Origin: Schizophyllum amplum
Taxonomy: Eukaryota; Basidiomycota; Agaricomycetes; Agaricales; Schizophyllaceae
Assembly (NCBI GenBank): GCA_007026445.1
Contig: VDMD01000001.1
Span: 2,976,001-3,040,000 of the forward strand
Reading direction: 5' to 3'
Length of the DNA: 64,000 bases
Part shown: one piece after another, positions 45,320 to 57,158 of the stretch
Layout of the letters: each line of letters begins with the position of its first letter
Position numbering within the stretch: position 1 is the first letter of the stretch
Made by a program: the position numbers and the translations under genes
Notes under the pieces: generated by a model
Database searches by the model: none
What the model was told of the DNA's origin: nothing
The model's input: the letters and a program-made list of their open reading frames with translations, nothing else

Positions 45320-48272
45320 ATGGCCAGTCTGCTTCCCTCGCGATGTCTGGCGCCTGTTCTAGACGTGCTGTCGTCGTCATCTCCGGCGTTGTCTGCCTTG
45401 ACGGTCAGCAAGCCCGCGCCTAGCCGCTACCATGTCATCCGCAACTTCTTCCGCCGTCAAGACCTCGTCAGCGCCCCGACGCCCGCGCCCTCGGCCTCGC
45501 AGAGGTGGGGGATCTCAGGAGCCCTTGCAGCATCGACCAGCTCCCTCGTGCGGCAGTCTAGGTTGCGGAGCCAGCTATCCGTCGGTCCTTGGCAGGCCCG
45601 CAGTGCACTCCACACGAGCTCGTCGTTGTCGAAGAAGAAGAAGATTCGCCACCGACAGTCCGTATTCGAGAACGATGGCGACTTCTTCACTGCACAGTCA
45701 GCCCCTGCTCACGATCGTGCTGCTTCCCAGCAAGCTGCGGGCAATGGGGAATTGGAAAGCACGAGGGCAGACGAACAGCCTCTAGTAGATGAAACGACGC
45801 AAGAGTCTGCTACTCGCGCGGAGGAAGAGGGCGAGGTCGGTCAGCACAGTGATCTACCAGCAGAGCGTCCCGTTATGTTGCCCTCACCGCCGGAAGAACG
45901 ACCAGCATCGCTGCAGCCCCAACCGATCACCCTTCCCTCGTCCCCTTCCCCTACGCCGTCGATCATACATACTCTGCCGTCAGAGCACAGCACATCAGAC
46001 GTTGTGCATGCCTCACCCATGTCTGGCCGGTCAGAATTGCATGACCAGGTCAGTGCGCCGCGGACGCCGTCATTGCAGAGCCCTCTCGACAAACTTTCCA
46101 TTCCCCCTCCTGCTGCGTCCTCACTTCCATCCGGCGAAGCTGGCAGCGCTCCTAGCGGCCCTCCACTCAACTGGGATAATTATCCGCGGTGGGTGCAAAG
46201 AGCCATGACGTCCATGCCCCACGTCCACCGACCTACACGCGAGGACCTGCTCAATGCGGCTAGCGGTTTCTGGGAGCGTTTGCGCATACGCTGGAGGTGG
46301 ATGGCCAAGAAATCCTTCCGCAAGTTCAACGCGGACGACATATCTGCCTTCGTCACCTGGTTCGTCATGAGCCAGACGATCTGGATCCTCGTCGGAACGT
46401 TAGTCACTACACACATTCGGTCGCTATTCCATATTCATGAACTGCATACAGAACCACGTTCTTCTCCGCCGTCTTTTGGCTGGCGAATAGTTTGAGACTG
46501 CAGCGTGAGCATCCAAGACTCTTGTCGGACGCGCGTCCTGGTATTCACCGTACTTCTTCAGACTACATCGCCAAGGCGCTGAGTGACTATCTGACGCGTG
46601 GCACGGATATCATGATCGTCTTCGAGTCAGCCATTGTGCCGAAGTGGCAGGATTCTACGCTCTGCTTCAAGAACGTGTACATCTCACGCGGTCCGCATAC
46701 GACTCAACAGGAGAAGGCGCGACAGGACAAGGAGGGGGGCCCCACTCATCCGCCACCCATGGCTGGCAAAGTGCCCGAGCAGCTGCTGGAAGACTACAAC
46801 TACACGATGTTCGATCTCAATGTTGACTCGGTAGATGTAACACTGTCGCTCTGGCGCTGGCTCGACGGCAAAGGCCTGGTCAAAGATGCTGCCGTGCGAG
46901 GCGTTCGTGGTATCATAGGTGCGTTCTCTGAATGCTACTCTGTTGTTTTATGCTTACAAGCCTACCAGACCGCCGTACTGTCCATTGGGACCCAGAAAAC
47001 CCTCTCAGCCCAGCTGACTTCCGCCGCGAGTCGCATCCGGGCGACTTCGAGTTGGAGTCACTTCAGCTCGAGGACGTGCTCATCACAGTGTATCAACCAG
47101 ACAGCTTCAGGCCGTACACGGCATCGATCTTCCGCGCAGACTTCCCCGTCTTCCGCAAGCGTTGGCTTTTCTACGACTTCCTCTGCGCCGACAGCATAGT
47201 CGGGCAGTTTGACAACTGCCTTTTTAGCCTGCACAAGCCTCAGAGCATCGGGCGTACCACGGAGACCGACGCACGGGATAGTGACTGGGCGCGCATGGTA
47301 AGAATGGTTTGCATGCCACTATGACTTGGCTGACCGCGACCGCATAACACAGTCCCGTTTGCGCATCGATGGCGTGAACATCGACCATCTCCAGCGCTCG
47401 ACTACCTCGGATGGACCTCTATCCTGGATAACCTCTGGCAAAGTCGACGCCGTACTCGATATCAAGTTCCCTCACGACCCGGAAGACGAGCTCCCGTTCC
47501 AGATCATCCTGAGCGAGCTTGCAGACGCCATCTCGGAGCACATCCCAGGCCAGCGCGAGCTCGCGAAGCCACCACTCTCTGCTCCCGAACAGGACGTTAC
47601 ACACGACGAGAGCGGCGAGCCCCGCGTTATTGTCGACATAGACCTCCGCTTCCGCGATTTGAAGGCGTCCGTGCCTATATTCACTAACGACATTTCTATG
47701 ACGAACAACGCCCTGAGTCGGCCCATTGTGGCTTTCATGAAGTAGGGTACCTTCCCTTGCGAGGAATCCAGTACGCGTACTGACTACCACTCTAGTGCCA
47801 ACCGCACCCTCGTTCCTATACGCTGTCGCGTGGTGAAGAGTTTGAACGACTTTGACGGTGCTTGGACGGTAAGCTACGCCTCCATTCTAGACTATCGCGA
47901 TTACTGACTCGTTCTTGCAGATGTGGGAGAGTACGTCGCGGACGTGAGCACGGTGTCTGAATAATCACTAATAGCCATTCTAGCTGGTCTGATGGACGAC
48001 ATTTCGGACAAGGTATTTCCCTTCCACCGGTCTCTCGTTCCGCTCACTGAACTTTTTGTCAGATCTACCACGCACTCGCATACCACGTCGGCCAGGCCAA
48101 CATGAACAAGCGCATCAAGACGGTCGGTCTCTGGAGCGTACAAATGACAGCGAACGCGGTGCTCTCCGCGCTGCGCCGCGCCATAGACCCCATCTCTACC
48201 CATCTCCGCGAGACATACACGATGCCACACGCAGCTATGTACGAAGCGCTTCTGCTTATGCCACAAATGTGA
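45320..48272 (+). CDS. MDM31: Mitochondrial inner-membrane distribution/morphology protein (Mdm31/Mdm32 family)
   Basis: Needed for mitochondrial shape, nucleoid position and phospholipid (cardiolipin) balance. Exons 45320-46398, 46452-46504, 46562-46918, 46969-47297, 47353-47741, 47796-47870, a 10-nt exon 47921-47930, a 29-nt exon 47984-48012 and 48063-48272; roughly 800 residues. The N-terminus is Ser/Arg-rich with an IRNFFRRQ stretch fitting a mitochondrial presequence. After a disordered Pro/Ser part comes the family core: PTREDLLNAASGFWERLRIRWRWMAKKSFRKFNADDISAFVTWF, a hydrophobic span (TIWILVGTTTFFSAVFWLAN), YIAKALSDYLTRGTDIMIVFESAIVPKW, then FKNVYISRGP and a long AsmA-like beta-rich region, ending with a second hydrophobic patch. 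Choice between MDM31 and its paralogue MDM32 is not certain. Confidence 0.9.
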
Positions 48273-48722
48273 TTCATGTGTCTTCACAGTGATACGCAAA
48301 AGCAGTATGTCTCCGGACGTTCTCCTTGATTCTTCGGGCAGCGTTGCGTCTGGAGATTTAGGTCTGCATCGTATACACGGACGGCTAGCCACTTGCGTGA
48401 TGGGGTCAGGATGTACATGTTAGGATGGACATCTACGCTTCGATATACATATTTGTCAGTTGTACCACTGGTATGAAGGAGGGATGGAACAGGATATACT
48501 CGACCTGCACTCCACTCACGAGCTGTTTGAAACGGTTGTCGCAATGACCGGAAGCGCCCACTGCTCAGCGCTCAGTAATGACAGTAACGCAGCCGTGGGA
48601 ATAAGTTCCCTATGGCTGTTTCCGGCTTGCCTATACTCATCTTCATCATTTCTTCACTCACTTCCCCGTCCTTGACGAAACACTGACAGTGCAAATAACT
48701 GACAGGACTTACACTTCCTGTC
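48273..48722. other. Intergenic spacer
   Basis: 450 bp between tandem plus-strand genes (MDM31 3' end, promoter of the next gene). Nothing recognised. Confidence 0.4.
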
Positions 48723-49901
48723 ATGAGCTCATCTCTCTTCAACGACCCTGGTGCGTTCGCGCGGTTTCGCAGTAGGCCACGCACTAACGTTCGACGATCA
48801 GAGCAACTCTTAGGCTGCTTCAGCCCCGCGGTCCCTTCGCATTATGTGGACCTTTGGGGTGCGCATATCTCGAGAGCGTCACTCACATGCTCATCGTACC
48901 AGTGAGCCACGGTGGGCTTATAGTCAATCCCTCTGAGGATGACTGTCGGCGCGTCAATTTCTTTTTCTGTGCGGGTTTGAAGGACCCGTGGTTTGCTCAG
49001 TGCGTTCTGTTCTGCGTTATGCGTGCATCTTGCTGAAGTATGTGCAGATTAAACTCACGACCATTGACAGCAAGGATTTTCTTTCTGCTCCAACGTCACT
49101 TGACGAAGTTTGTCCTTCTGTAGGTCGTGCATCCTGAATGGATCAAGATGGCTATAGCTCAGAACTTCGCATATACGGAGCTGTCTGATTATCTGTTGAA
49201 CGGTGCGCATACGCGTGATCTTCCCCCACTTTTACTGACAACGCATCCACAGGACTCGTCGATGAAGGTGAAATACCGCTTGTCGACCAAAGTCGTAGCT
49301 CGCCTCCTACTCCGTGTCCACCGGAACGATCTACCGTGCAAGACCGCAGCAGCCATACCGCCCAGGTCAACAATCAGAAGAGGCGCCGCAGTGCCCTCGA
49401 CTTCTCCTTCTCCGCTCTGGATCGCCGACCGACCAAAAAGACTCGTCTTGCTTCCCCGCACGCAACGGAAGCGTCTATCTGCTCGTTTCAGTCCCCATCG
49501 CTTGCTTCTTCGCGCTCGGATCAACTGCCTGCTCGTCTCGCCGACAACCACGAACGAGTTATTGCCCGGCTTCCTCGTCTTGCGAAAACTTGCGATCCTG
49601 TCGAACTCTTTGCAAGTCGTATCACCTTGCGGGAAGCGCCCCGCCATGTCCTCTCTAGGTAGGCCTTGTCCGCCTTCTGACGGCAGGCTGAGAACTGACT
49701 ACGCGTAGGCCTGCTGTGGATACCCCCTTGGTGTTTTGGACCGACATCAAGCACCACAACCTCGACTCTACCGGTTGCCTCTCGCTAACTTCTGATATTC
49801 TTACTGGCGCTCCGGCTACGCTCTCCGTTGTATTGGACGTGAAGAAGGCATACCGTGGCAAATCGTTCGCATGTGTAGAAATCACCTCTAATGTGCTCTG
49901 A
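48723..49901 (+). CDS. Probable BRCT-like domain protein (telomere/DNA-repair type?)
   Basis: Not firmly identified. Clear exons: 48723-48750, 48802-48858, from 48903 on, a segment beginning at 49122 (VVHPEWIKMAIAQ...) to 49202, 49252-49659 and one ending at TGA 49899-49901. The spliced N-terminal part reads SSSLFNDP-EQLLGCF...HYVDLWVSHGGLIVNP, then RRVNFFFCAGLKDPWF and VVHPEWIKMAIAQNF: an HGG turn and a buried W in the last helix, as in BRCT domains of Rap1-like and repair proteins. Next are a basic QKRRRSALDF segment with KKTRL (possible nuclear signal) and a C-terminal PLVFWTDIKHHNLDS beta-rich tail. The join between about 48,995 and 49,122 is unresolved: a phase-0 intron starting GTTATG near 49,015 works but is long. 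Confidence 0.55.
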
Positions 49902-50353
49902 TTCGAATCTCGAGTGTATGCATATTGGCCCTCGTAGATACCCCCGGCTGTGCTGTGGGATTTGGACCTTGGTGCCAGTGCACCTGTTGCATGTCTTGGA
50001 TCATATGAGCGGGATATATGCGATGGACTGGATGCAGGCGCAGCCGCTGCTCAAGCCGGTACTTAGGTGCGCTTCCGCATGCTGCCTAAATTTGCATGAC
50101 GGAAAATCGCGACGCTGCTGTTCGCAGCATGTTTGGTCAAAAGAGGTGCACGCGTACGTCCATTGGAGTGTAGTACAACAAGTCTCGTCATAATTCCGAC
50201 GAAACCTCCGATATCAACAATTGCATAGCCTATCCATGGCCGGTGTATAAGGTCTCCGATATGCAACAAGCGGGATGAGGGGGATCCTGGATGAACGAGA
50301 GCCCTAAGGCAAAAGAAGAGCAATGAGACTGGCGGTATCGATGGAGCTGCGCG
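49902..50353. other. Spacer between convergent genes
   Basis: 452 bp between the BRCT-like gene (plus) and the membrane protein gene (minus). No feature recognised; small ORFs only. Confidence 0.45.
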
Positions 50354-51475
50354 CTAGACCAGCGACCAGCCTTTCTTTTCGGGCGTCACTGGGTCGAGCT
50401 CGCACTGCTCAGATTCCGGAGAATCCTCCGCACTCTCCTCGTACTGGGGGGCCTTCCGCCACTTCGCGCATATATGCACACGCAGGACGATGATGTATCG
50501 GATGATCGTGAAGAGGATGACTTCGCCGATTGCTATGCCCACGATGTACGCAGCGAGGTACGATCCTTGCGCGACGGGGTCGAGGAAGGGATACGCTGCA
50601 AATGGATGAGTATGCGCGCTCCCGGGATAGATAAGGAGGGGGAAGTAGGATACGCATATATGCGCCGTATGTAGGTGTTCGTAGACGAGGGAAATATGGG
50701 AGTACACGTACTGTAAAACCCCTGCGTGCCGTACGTTATGTAGGCGACGCCGACATAGCACGCGAGCAAGATGATGCTGCATGGGATCGCCAGCCAAAAA
50801 ATGGGTGGGGCGTTTGTAAGGAATATTTCAAAGGCCGCGAAGACGGTGTTGAGAGCATGAACAGATATATTTCCCCAGGCTGTGAGGAACGCTAGTCAGT
50901 TTAGGACTCTCTTTGACGAGAGATGGTCCTCACCAGAGTAAGTTGTGCCCAGGATTTCGGGGGACGCGAGGAGGGACCAGAAGACAGCTGTGACGATAAT
51001 GGCTGAAGGAGATTATAAGCGCTACTCAAGCGCGAATAGAGGCGCGCAGACGTACGGAAGGTCACAATGGTAGCGAAGAGGATGGTATGCAGCGCTTGCA
51101 TAAATTTGGGCCACCGTTGGAGGGGGTACGACACGTGCCCAGATCTTGCGTAGAACAGCGTCTGGACACCGGACGCAAAGAAGTAGCTACACAAGCCGAT
51201 GTACGAGAGATGCGTGAAGTATGAAAAGAATCTATGGGTTGTCGTCAGCACCGACATCTCGCCCTCACATGGTGATACACTCACGAATCCAAATCAGCCG
51301 GACTGTGAAACCCCTCCCATGCAAGCTGAAAGATCAGTGTAACGAGCGTGTAGAATCCCAAGAGCAGGCGGAGAGCGGCGAGGACAAGAGGAGAGAACAG
51401 CGGAGACGTGACATAGTCGTGAGTGGGGTCGAAGACGGGGCCGGCGACGCCAAAGAACCTGTACAGGGCGACCAT
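50354..51475 (-). CDS. Multi-pass integral membrane protein (FAR-17a/AIG1- or rolling-stone-like)
   Basis: Five exons on the minus strand; the last intron (about 50,712-50,600) is unusually long at roughly 100 nt, the others are 50-60 nt. About 280 residues with six to seven hydrophobic spans: FSPLVLAALRLLLGFYTLVTLIF, FFSYFTHLSYIGLCSYFFASGV, ALHTILFATIVTF-PIIVTAVFW, ISVHALNTVFAAFEIFLT, IFWLAIPCSIILLACYVGVAYI and YLAAYIVGIAIGEVILF, then a short charged cytoplasmic tail (KWRKAPQYEESAEDSPES). The FTHLSY...YF layout with a conserved His in VHALNTV and Trp in TAVFWSLL resembles the AIG1/FAR-17a and rolling-stone type families; I could not confirm either. The function is unknown. The start is the first ATG of the first span (MVALYRFFG). 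Confidence 0.6.
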
Positions 51476-52117
51476 GACTTCCCGCTGACCTCGTCGTTGC
51501 TGAGCTGGTGGTGGGAGGAAGCAAAGAGCGAGAGCCGCTCGAGAAGCAGCCTGAGGGTGTCAGGCGTATGCTAGGCAGCCGATCGCGCGCACCGGTCTTC
51601 CGCTGTCCCGGAGACCGTCACCTAGCCTCGTCCGCGCCTAAATTCGCGTTCTCAAGTCCCGTCGACAGCACAGCGCAGTGTCCGAAGTTGCCAGGGAAAG
51701 CAGTCAGGAATCGCTGGGGCCATGTTGTCAGGAACTTGCTATCGCGCGCCCGCTGCTGATTGATCAGGCCTAATCATGGTTGTCTGAATCGGGATCAACA
51801 ACTCAATGCATGGTCGATGGATCAACGGATATAAATATTTACAAAGTTCATGTTCAGCCACGATGTAGCGATTGCTCTACTACAGCCTTTGAGACAGACG
51901 TTCACGGTTTCACCGAAGCAGCTGGTATACAGTTATGTACCGGCCATACTCCTATGTTTCCTGAAAGCTCGAGTTAATTATATCGTCGTGAGTCTCTTGT
52001 TACTCCCGCTCAGCACTACGCATCCTCGTCATCTGCCGACGCGCAATTGAGGTGACTGAGGAATATCATCCTCTTCTTCGAGGACATCAACGTGCTTTAA
52101 TGGCATGACTCTCCCCT
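51476..52117. other. Intergenic spacer
   Basis: 642 bp between two minus-strand genes. An AT-rich patch with TATAAATATTTACAAAG lies at 51,829-51,845. No gene recognised. Confidence 0.4.
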
Positions 52118-53925
52118 TCAATGGCTATCCTTCAGCAAGGAGAATCCCCCACTGACCGGCATGGCATTCCTATCCCTGAAAGCTCGAAGTACATCATCGT
52201 GAGTCCATTGTAGAATCTCCTCAGTATCCTCCGAGTCGTCATCTGCCTCTACGCAAGAGCTGACCGAGCTGTTCGCAGAGGACACCGGCGTAGTTGGACG
52301 CGACGGTCCGGGCTCGAAGTCCAAATCATCGAGGTCGTCCTCGTCCGCCTCTTGCCATTCAGCTTGGGTGTGAATCCGGTCGAGCTCACCACTCTGCTCA
52401 TCCAGGGTCACCTCCTGACGGTCCTTGTCGCCGCATTGATGGTCATCGTCGGTGTTGTCGTCGACAGGAAAGTCATCCATGTCCGCGCGCCAGAGACGCG
52501 TTTCTGCGGCCTTGACCCTGACGCCAGGGTACTTGAAAGCGGCGACTGCACTACCCAAGCCCGCGCAAACTTCCGGGTGGATAACGCGGGGCAGATCCAT
52601 CATGGGCGACAGCGCACAATCAATGGTACGCACACCGCGCAAACAAGGGAAGACGGCCTTCGTCAATTTGTCTACCTCCGTCCAGATATCCGACGACAGC
52701 CTACGACTCGTTGGCGGCTCCCAGACGTCGATCCATCGCAACGTGGGGTGAGAGATCGGATGTCGCATATTTGCGAGCAGTACTAGATGTTCGAGGAGGG
52801 GACAGTGTCGCAGCATGGGCTGTATATCGATGCTGTAGTAGCTCATATCGCTGCCGTTGTACGCGCAATATGCGGCGTGGAGCTGCATATAGCGAATGCG
52901 AGATCCGTTCCGGGATGCGAAGGTCTGGAACGCGGTCGCCACGATGGTAGACGGGAGGTTCACGAAGTCGACGGACAGTGAGAACGTGACATTTTCAACG
53001 CGGGGCATGAGCCACTGCCTGGCCACCTCGCGAATGCTGGATTGGGCATTCCAGGACGTGGTGAGGTTGAATGAGGTCATGGACTGGAAGGTGAGCTCTG
53101 GCACCCCAGCCATACTGGAGGTCAAGAGCACAAGGCGAAGGGACTGGAGACGAGGACCCATAGTTGTAAGGATTGGCCACAAATCTTGCAAACTGTTGAG
53201 CTCTTCGGCGAAGTGCAGATTGACGACGTGCGCGAAGGGGGTGGTGGATCGAATTTGCAAGGGAGACACGTGGTTCTGACTGACTCCGCCGTGAACCTGG
53301 AACGAGACAGTGCGCAGCCGTTGGCACATCCCCAGGATGGAGAGCAGATCCCCGATGTATACGCTGACTGCATGGGACGAGATGTGACATGCGACGGTTA
53401 TCGACCTCACTAGGTATGCGAGATCACGTTTGGTCGTCAGAGTATCCAGGAGGGCGACGAGTTGACCGATGCTTCGAAAGCCGATGTCTTCGTACAGAAG
53501 TTCGGTAGCGGCCTGCTGCCATGAGCGGCAGACTAGGCTGAGATTCCGCTTGGTCTTCATACATTCCAGCCAAGGCTCCTCATAGACGGAGTATGCGGGG
53601 CTGATCAGGAATGCAGGAGCGACGCATCGCTTGAAGATGAGCAGCAGGATCTCGGGTGGTAGATCAGCACAGTCGAAGCGTCGTATTCGTCCACTGATGG
53701 AACTAGAGTCCTCGGATGTGTCCACTGTACCAAAGCGCGACTGGAAGGTGTATCAGAGAAGATCACGCAGGAGAGGGGTCAGAAACTTACAGAGTATCGG
53801 GCTACTTCGTCCTGGAGGCGCTGACATTGCGTCTTGAGCTGCGCATTCTCTACGAGCAGCCTGTCGTGCTCCGTCTTCCATTTACATGCGCTATGTTCTG
53901 GATCGGAACACTCGTTTTCCACCAT
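52118..53925 (-). CDS. F-box protein, copy 1 of a local family
   Basis: Exons on the minus strand 53925-53791 and 53740-52118; about 585 residues. Exon one codes a short coiled coil (DRLLVENAQLKTQCQRLQDE). The F-box follows: ADLPPEILLLIFKRC...SLVCRSWQQAATELLYEDI, the SKP1-binding module of SCF ubiquitin ligases. The remaining ~400 residues look like degenerate leucine-rich repeats (LQDLWPILTTMGPRLQSLRLV and similar), the usual basidiomycete substrate-recognition part, and the end is acidic with the family signature LQWTHDDVLRAF. A near-identical paralogue (57,159-58,890) and a broken one (59,486-60,224) lie nearby on the opposite strand. Agaricomycetes have hundreds of fast-evolving F-box genes of this type; the target is unknown. 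Confidence 0.9.
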
Positions 53926-54417
53926 TTCTTCGCAGTGTCAAGCAGGGAATGTACTCAAGCGCTCGGCCTATCGTCCAACGTGAGCGGCCAGGCTCAATAT
54001 CGTAAGTTGGAGACCGCACAATTCGTCAATCGAGAATCGTATGCCGCATTAGTGCAGCCAACAGCAAGCCCAGTGAGTTGATGATGAAAGTGGTGAGTGG
54101 GTGCTTCGAGCGACAAAGTCACGATGTCACATGAAGAACAATGAGTTTCATTCATGTCACACCTCTGCCTTGATTTCTCGCTTTGCTGCCTTGGAGGGGA
54201 GAATTAGGAAACCAAGAACTTCCTCACTTTGCAACTGGGAGCCGAAGTGATGAGTATGTACATATATACATATGATACAGCGCATAGGTATACATATGGT
54301 CCTAGGTTACGGGGACTACAATCTCGAGAGCGACAAAACAAAACAGGTAGAAAGTCGTTGGGATCGTGGAGGTCGTTAAAATAGCGCAGCGAGTCCCAAA
54401 GAGCAAGATTGAGGCGG
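53926..54417. other. Intergenic spacer
   Basis: 492 bp between two minus-strand genes. Contains the promoter of F-box copy 1 and the 3' end of the disordered protein. TATACATATATACATATG near 54,250-54,300 is low-complexity AT. No gene recognised. Confidence 0.4.
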
Positions 54418-56433
54418 CTATGGCATAGGCATGACAGGCGTAGGCATAGCTTGCGGAGTAGAACCAAGATTCGGGGAGCCCCCAACCTGCGAACCGGCCG
54501 GAGGCGCCAGCGCCATCTGCGCATAGATAGGTGTCATTAGACTCACGTTTAAACCTCCCTGAGATCCCGCCGGCGTGCCCAGCACATACAGCGGCGTAGG
54601 TGGCGTCGGGTGGTACATCCCAGGCGGTGACGCGTACCCTCCTGGGTACGCTGCCTCCGCTGCCCGCTGCCGCTGATGATGTTCGTGGCCAGCAGCCCGA
54701 CGCCGGCTTGACGTCGTGCGCATCGATCTGCTCGGGCTCGCCGGGGGATACGGCTGGTAGGCATACACCCCGGGCGGCAGCGGCGGGACTTCCGGTACCT
54801 CGCTCGGGCTGCGGCGCCGATGTCGGTGAGTGCGGGGCCGGGGACGCGATGCGCGGTAGTTCCCTCTGTCGCCTTGAGGCGAGGACGGGCTGGAGAGCCC
54901 CGCGGACGTTTCCGAGAGGCGGCTCGGCGACCTCGAGCTCAGCAAGTCGATAGTCGTGCGCGTGCGCGTGCTCGCACCGCTCATGCGCCGGCGATTGGGT
55001 GCGTGTATACTGATGCGGGCAGAAGCGCGGTCGTGTCGATACCACGACCGCAGCGCCTTCTTGGGCGGCGGAGGGCGGTAGCTCCCCACCACGTTTTCTG
55101 CCACCCAGGGCATGGTGTTCAAGGCGCGAAAAAAGCGTTGTATGGGATTTCCCAGCTGCGACGCAAACGAAGGCTCGCTCGTGGACAGGCTGAGCGGCTG
55201 CCCTGGCCGCGGGGGGCTCCCCATCTTCGTGTAGTCGGGCGCCGGGCGGAGATGCGCTTGCACCGCGATGTGCGAGTCGTCCGGAGGTGCCGTGTGAGCG
55301 GACGTAGGTCGTGAACCGTGAAAGATAGACGCGGGATTGTCCACACGACCGGACGTCGGACGCGACTGCGATGCCTTGTAAGTCGATGCCGACGCTCTTC
55401 CACTGGAATGGCCCGGCGAGAGTGGACGCAGCGGGGCTACACTGGCGCCCCCACCAGGCGGCGATGTCTGCATGCCCGGCCTCAGGCTTGCCGGAACGTC
55501 CGACAGGTCGACAAACGTGGCTCTCCCGCGCGGCGGCTCGTCTTCCTGTGGCGGGGTCGGCGCGCGGCTAAGCGCGGCAGGCACACGGATCTCGGGGATG
55601 CTCTGCATCTGCCCGCGCGTTGCGAGCCTGCTGCCTGCACCGAGGCCTGCGATGTTCGTGTCCGGTGTGGACGGATTGCTCGTGTATCGCGGCAGCGTGC
55701 TGACGCTGCCCGGTGTGTCCATTGTTCCGCTCCTGGACCGCGTGCCAAGTGTCTTCTCGCTGGGACGAGGTCGCAGGCTCTTCGGCAGGCGGCGGAAGAA
55801 GCCCCCAACGAAGCCGCGCTTGGGAGACTTCGTGTCCTCCGCCATTTGCGTGGGGCTGCCCGTGACGGTCATGACTTCGTTGGACATGTCATGACTAGAC
55901 GGATTCTGAAGGACGGCGGTGGTTGTGGGAGGTGGTGGAAGGGAGGACGAAGGCGGGAGATCCTGGATGCCACGAGGAATGGGGATCGGGCGAGGCGACG
56001 GAGGTCTCTCCACAGCAAACGGGCGTATGGGCTCTGGCATCGGAATGTGCAGCCATGATCCGGAATCGGTCGCCTGCGTGTCGTACGAGGACGGGGGTGG
56101 CCTGAAGGAGGGAGGCGGGGGCCGCGAATTGTCGAGACGAAGCGGTTCGATGGGAGGCAGATTGACCCACGAGCTGCTGGAGCTCGTCCTGGTGCGTCCT
56201 TGCGAGGGGGAGGGACTGATGGGGTACGAAGACGGCCCTCTGCTAGACTGACCGCTCGCGAGCCCTTCCCCAGTCGTCAGCCGACCTCCGCTGCTGAATG
56301 CGTCTCCGCTACTGAGGCGGCCTCTGCTGCTCCGCGCCTCGCTGTTGCTGCGCTGTTCCCCGCTACTCCGCCGTTCTCCACTGCTTAAGGAGTGATTTCT
56401 GGAGTACAACGGGCCGTCTTCCATGGAGGCCAT
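54418..56433 (-). CDS. Large intrinsically disordered protein, unknown function
   Basis: Single exon, 671 residues, almost wholly Ser/Pro/Arg-rich. It opens with SSGERRSSGEQRSN-type near-repeats, has Pro-rich stretches (PPPPSFRPPPSS, PPPPTTTAV), a short ordered island GFVGGFFRRLPKSLRPRP, and a second at IQRFFRALNTMPWVAENVVGSYRPPPPKK, which is the only part that looks conserved and folded. Many Arg-Ser motifs resemble phosphorylation sites. No signal peptide or membrane span. Similar uncharacterised disordered proteins with an FFRALNTMPWV-like motif are known to me from other basidiomycetes only by type, not by function. The start is MASMEDGPLYS; upstream in-frame codons lack an ATG. Confidence 0.8.
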   Translation of the reverse strand: MASMEDGPLYSRNHSLSSGERRSSGEQRSNSEARSSRGRLSSGDAFSSGGRLTTGEGLASGQSSRGPSSYPISPSPSQGRTRTSSSSSWVNLPPIEPLRLDNSRPPPPSFRPPPSSYDTQATDSGSWLHIPMPEPIRPFAVERPPSPRPIPIPRGIQDLPPSSSLPPPPTTTAVLQNPSSHDMSNEVMTVTGSPTQMAEDTKSPKRGFVGGFFRRLPKSLRPRPSEKTLGTRSRSGTMDTPGSVSTLPRYTSNPSTPDTNIAGLGAGSRLATRGQMQSIPEIRVPAALSRAPTPPQEDEPPRGRATFVDLSDVPASLRPGMQTSPPGGGASVAPLRPLSPGHSSGRASASTYKASQSRPTSGRVDNPASIFHGSRPTSAHTAPPDDSHIAVQAHLRPAPDYTKMGSPPRPGQPLSLSTSEPSFASQLGNPIQRFFRALNTMPWVAENVVGSYRPPPPKKALRSWYRHDRASARISIHAPNRRRMSGASTRTRTTIDLLSSRSPSRLSETSAGLSSPSSPQGDRGNYRASRPRPRTHRHRRRSPSEVPEVPPLPPGVYAYQPYPPASPSRSMRTTSSRRRAAGHEHHQRQRAAEAAYPGGYASPPGMYHPTPPTPLYVLGTPAGSQGGLNVSLMTPIYAQMALAPPAGSQVGGSPNLGSTPQAMPTPVMPMP

Positions 56434-57158
56434 CGTCGTAGGAAAACAAGTAGTCGGTACGAGGTGTGGCCTCCGCGCGGTGACCTTTCGGCGCAAGAGA
56501 AGACCGAGATAGGTATCGCAGCAGGGGAGCACGGACAGCCTCCAGAAGATACAATGATACGCGTGTCATGGGACAGTCATTGCACTCACAGTAGCCGTTC
56601 CACTGAGTTCTAACTTCGGTTCGATTCTGGCGCTCGCTCCTCGCGACGTTAACGCAGCCCAACTGCATTCGTACCGTCCACGCACTGTCGACAAGATGTT
56701 CAAAGCGTTCAATCTCCCATAGACGTACACAATCCGTGGATAAGAGCCTCAGAGACTGCGGGAGAGTCGAAGTTCGGGCTGAAATAGAGGTTGCGACGGG
56801 GAAATCCCATTGTTCTTTGACGTGGGAAGCTTGTTCCGCATACAGCAATACAATGGCTTCCTAATTCCTCATCCTGCCCTCATCCTGCCTTCGCTGCTGC
56901 TTGAGCTCTCACTGAACTTCGAATGCCGATTGTATGAGCTTGTTTCAGGAAGAACATTTGAATCCTTGGCCAATCAAAATAATTGAGCCTTTTATACGTG
57001 AGTCATGTAACGTCCTACCAGATAATGCCTGCTCATGGGGATTGAACAGTAGGTCTGCTTATCTCTTTTGCATCCCCCGCGTAATACTGCGACGAAACTG
57101 AGTCCAATCTTACCAGCTTGCAACGTATTTCCTCCTTTCACAAGGAAAGGAGTATGAT
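56434..57158. other. 725-bp divergent spacer
   Basis: Between the disordered protein (minus) and F-box copy 2 (plus). A candidate earlier coding exon for copy 2, matching the first ~22 codons of copy 1, is not found here. No other feature. Confidence 0.45.
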
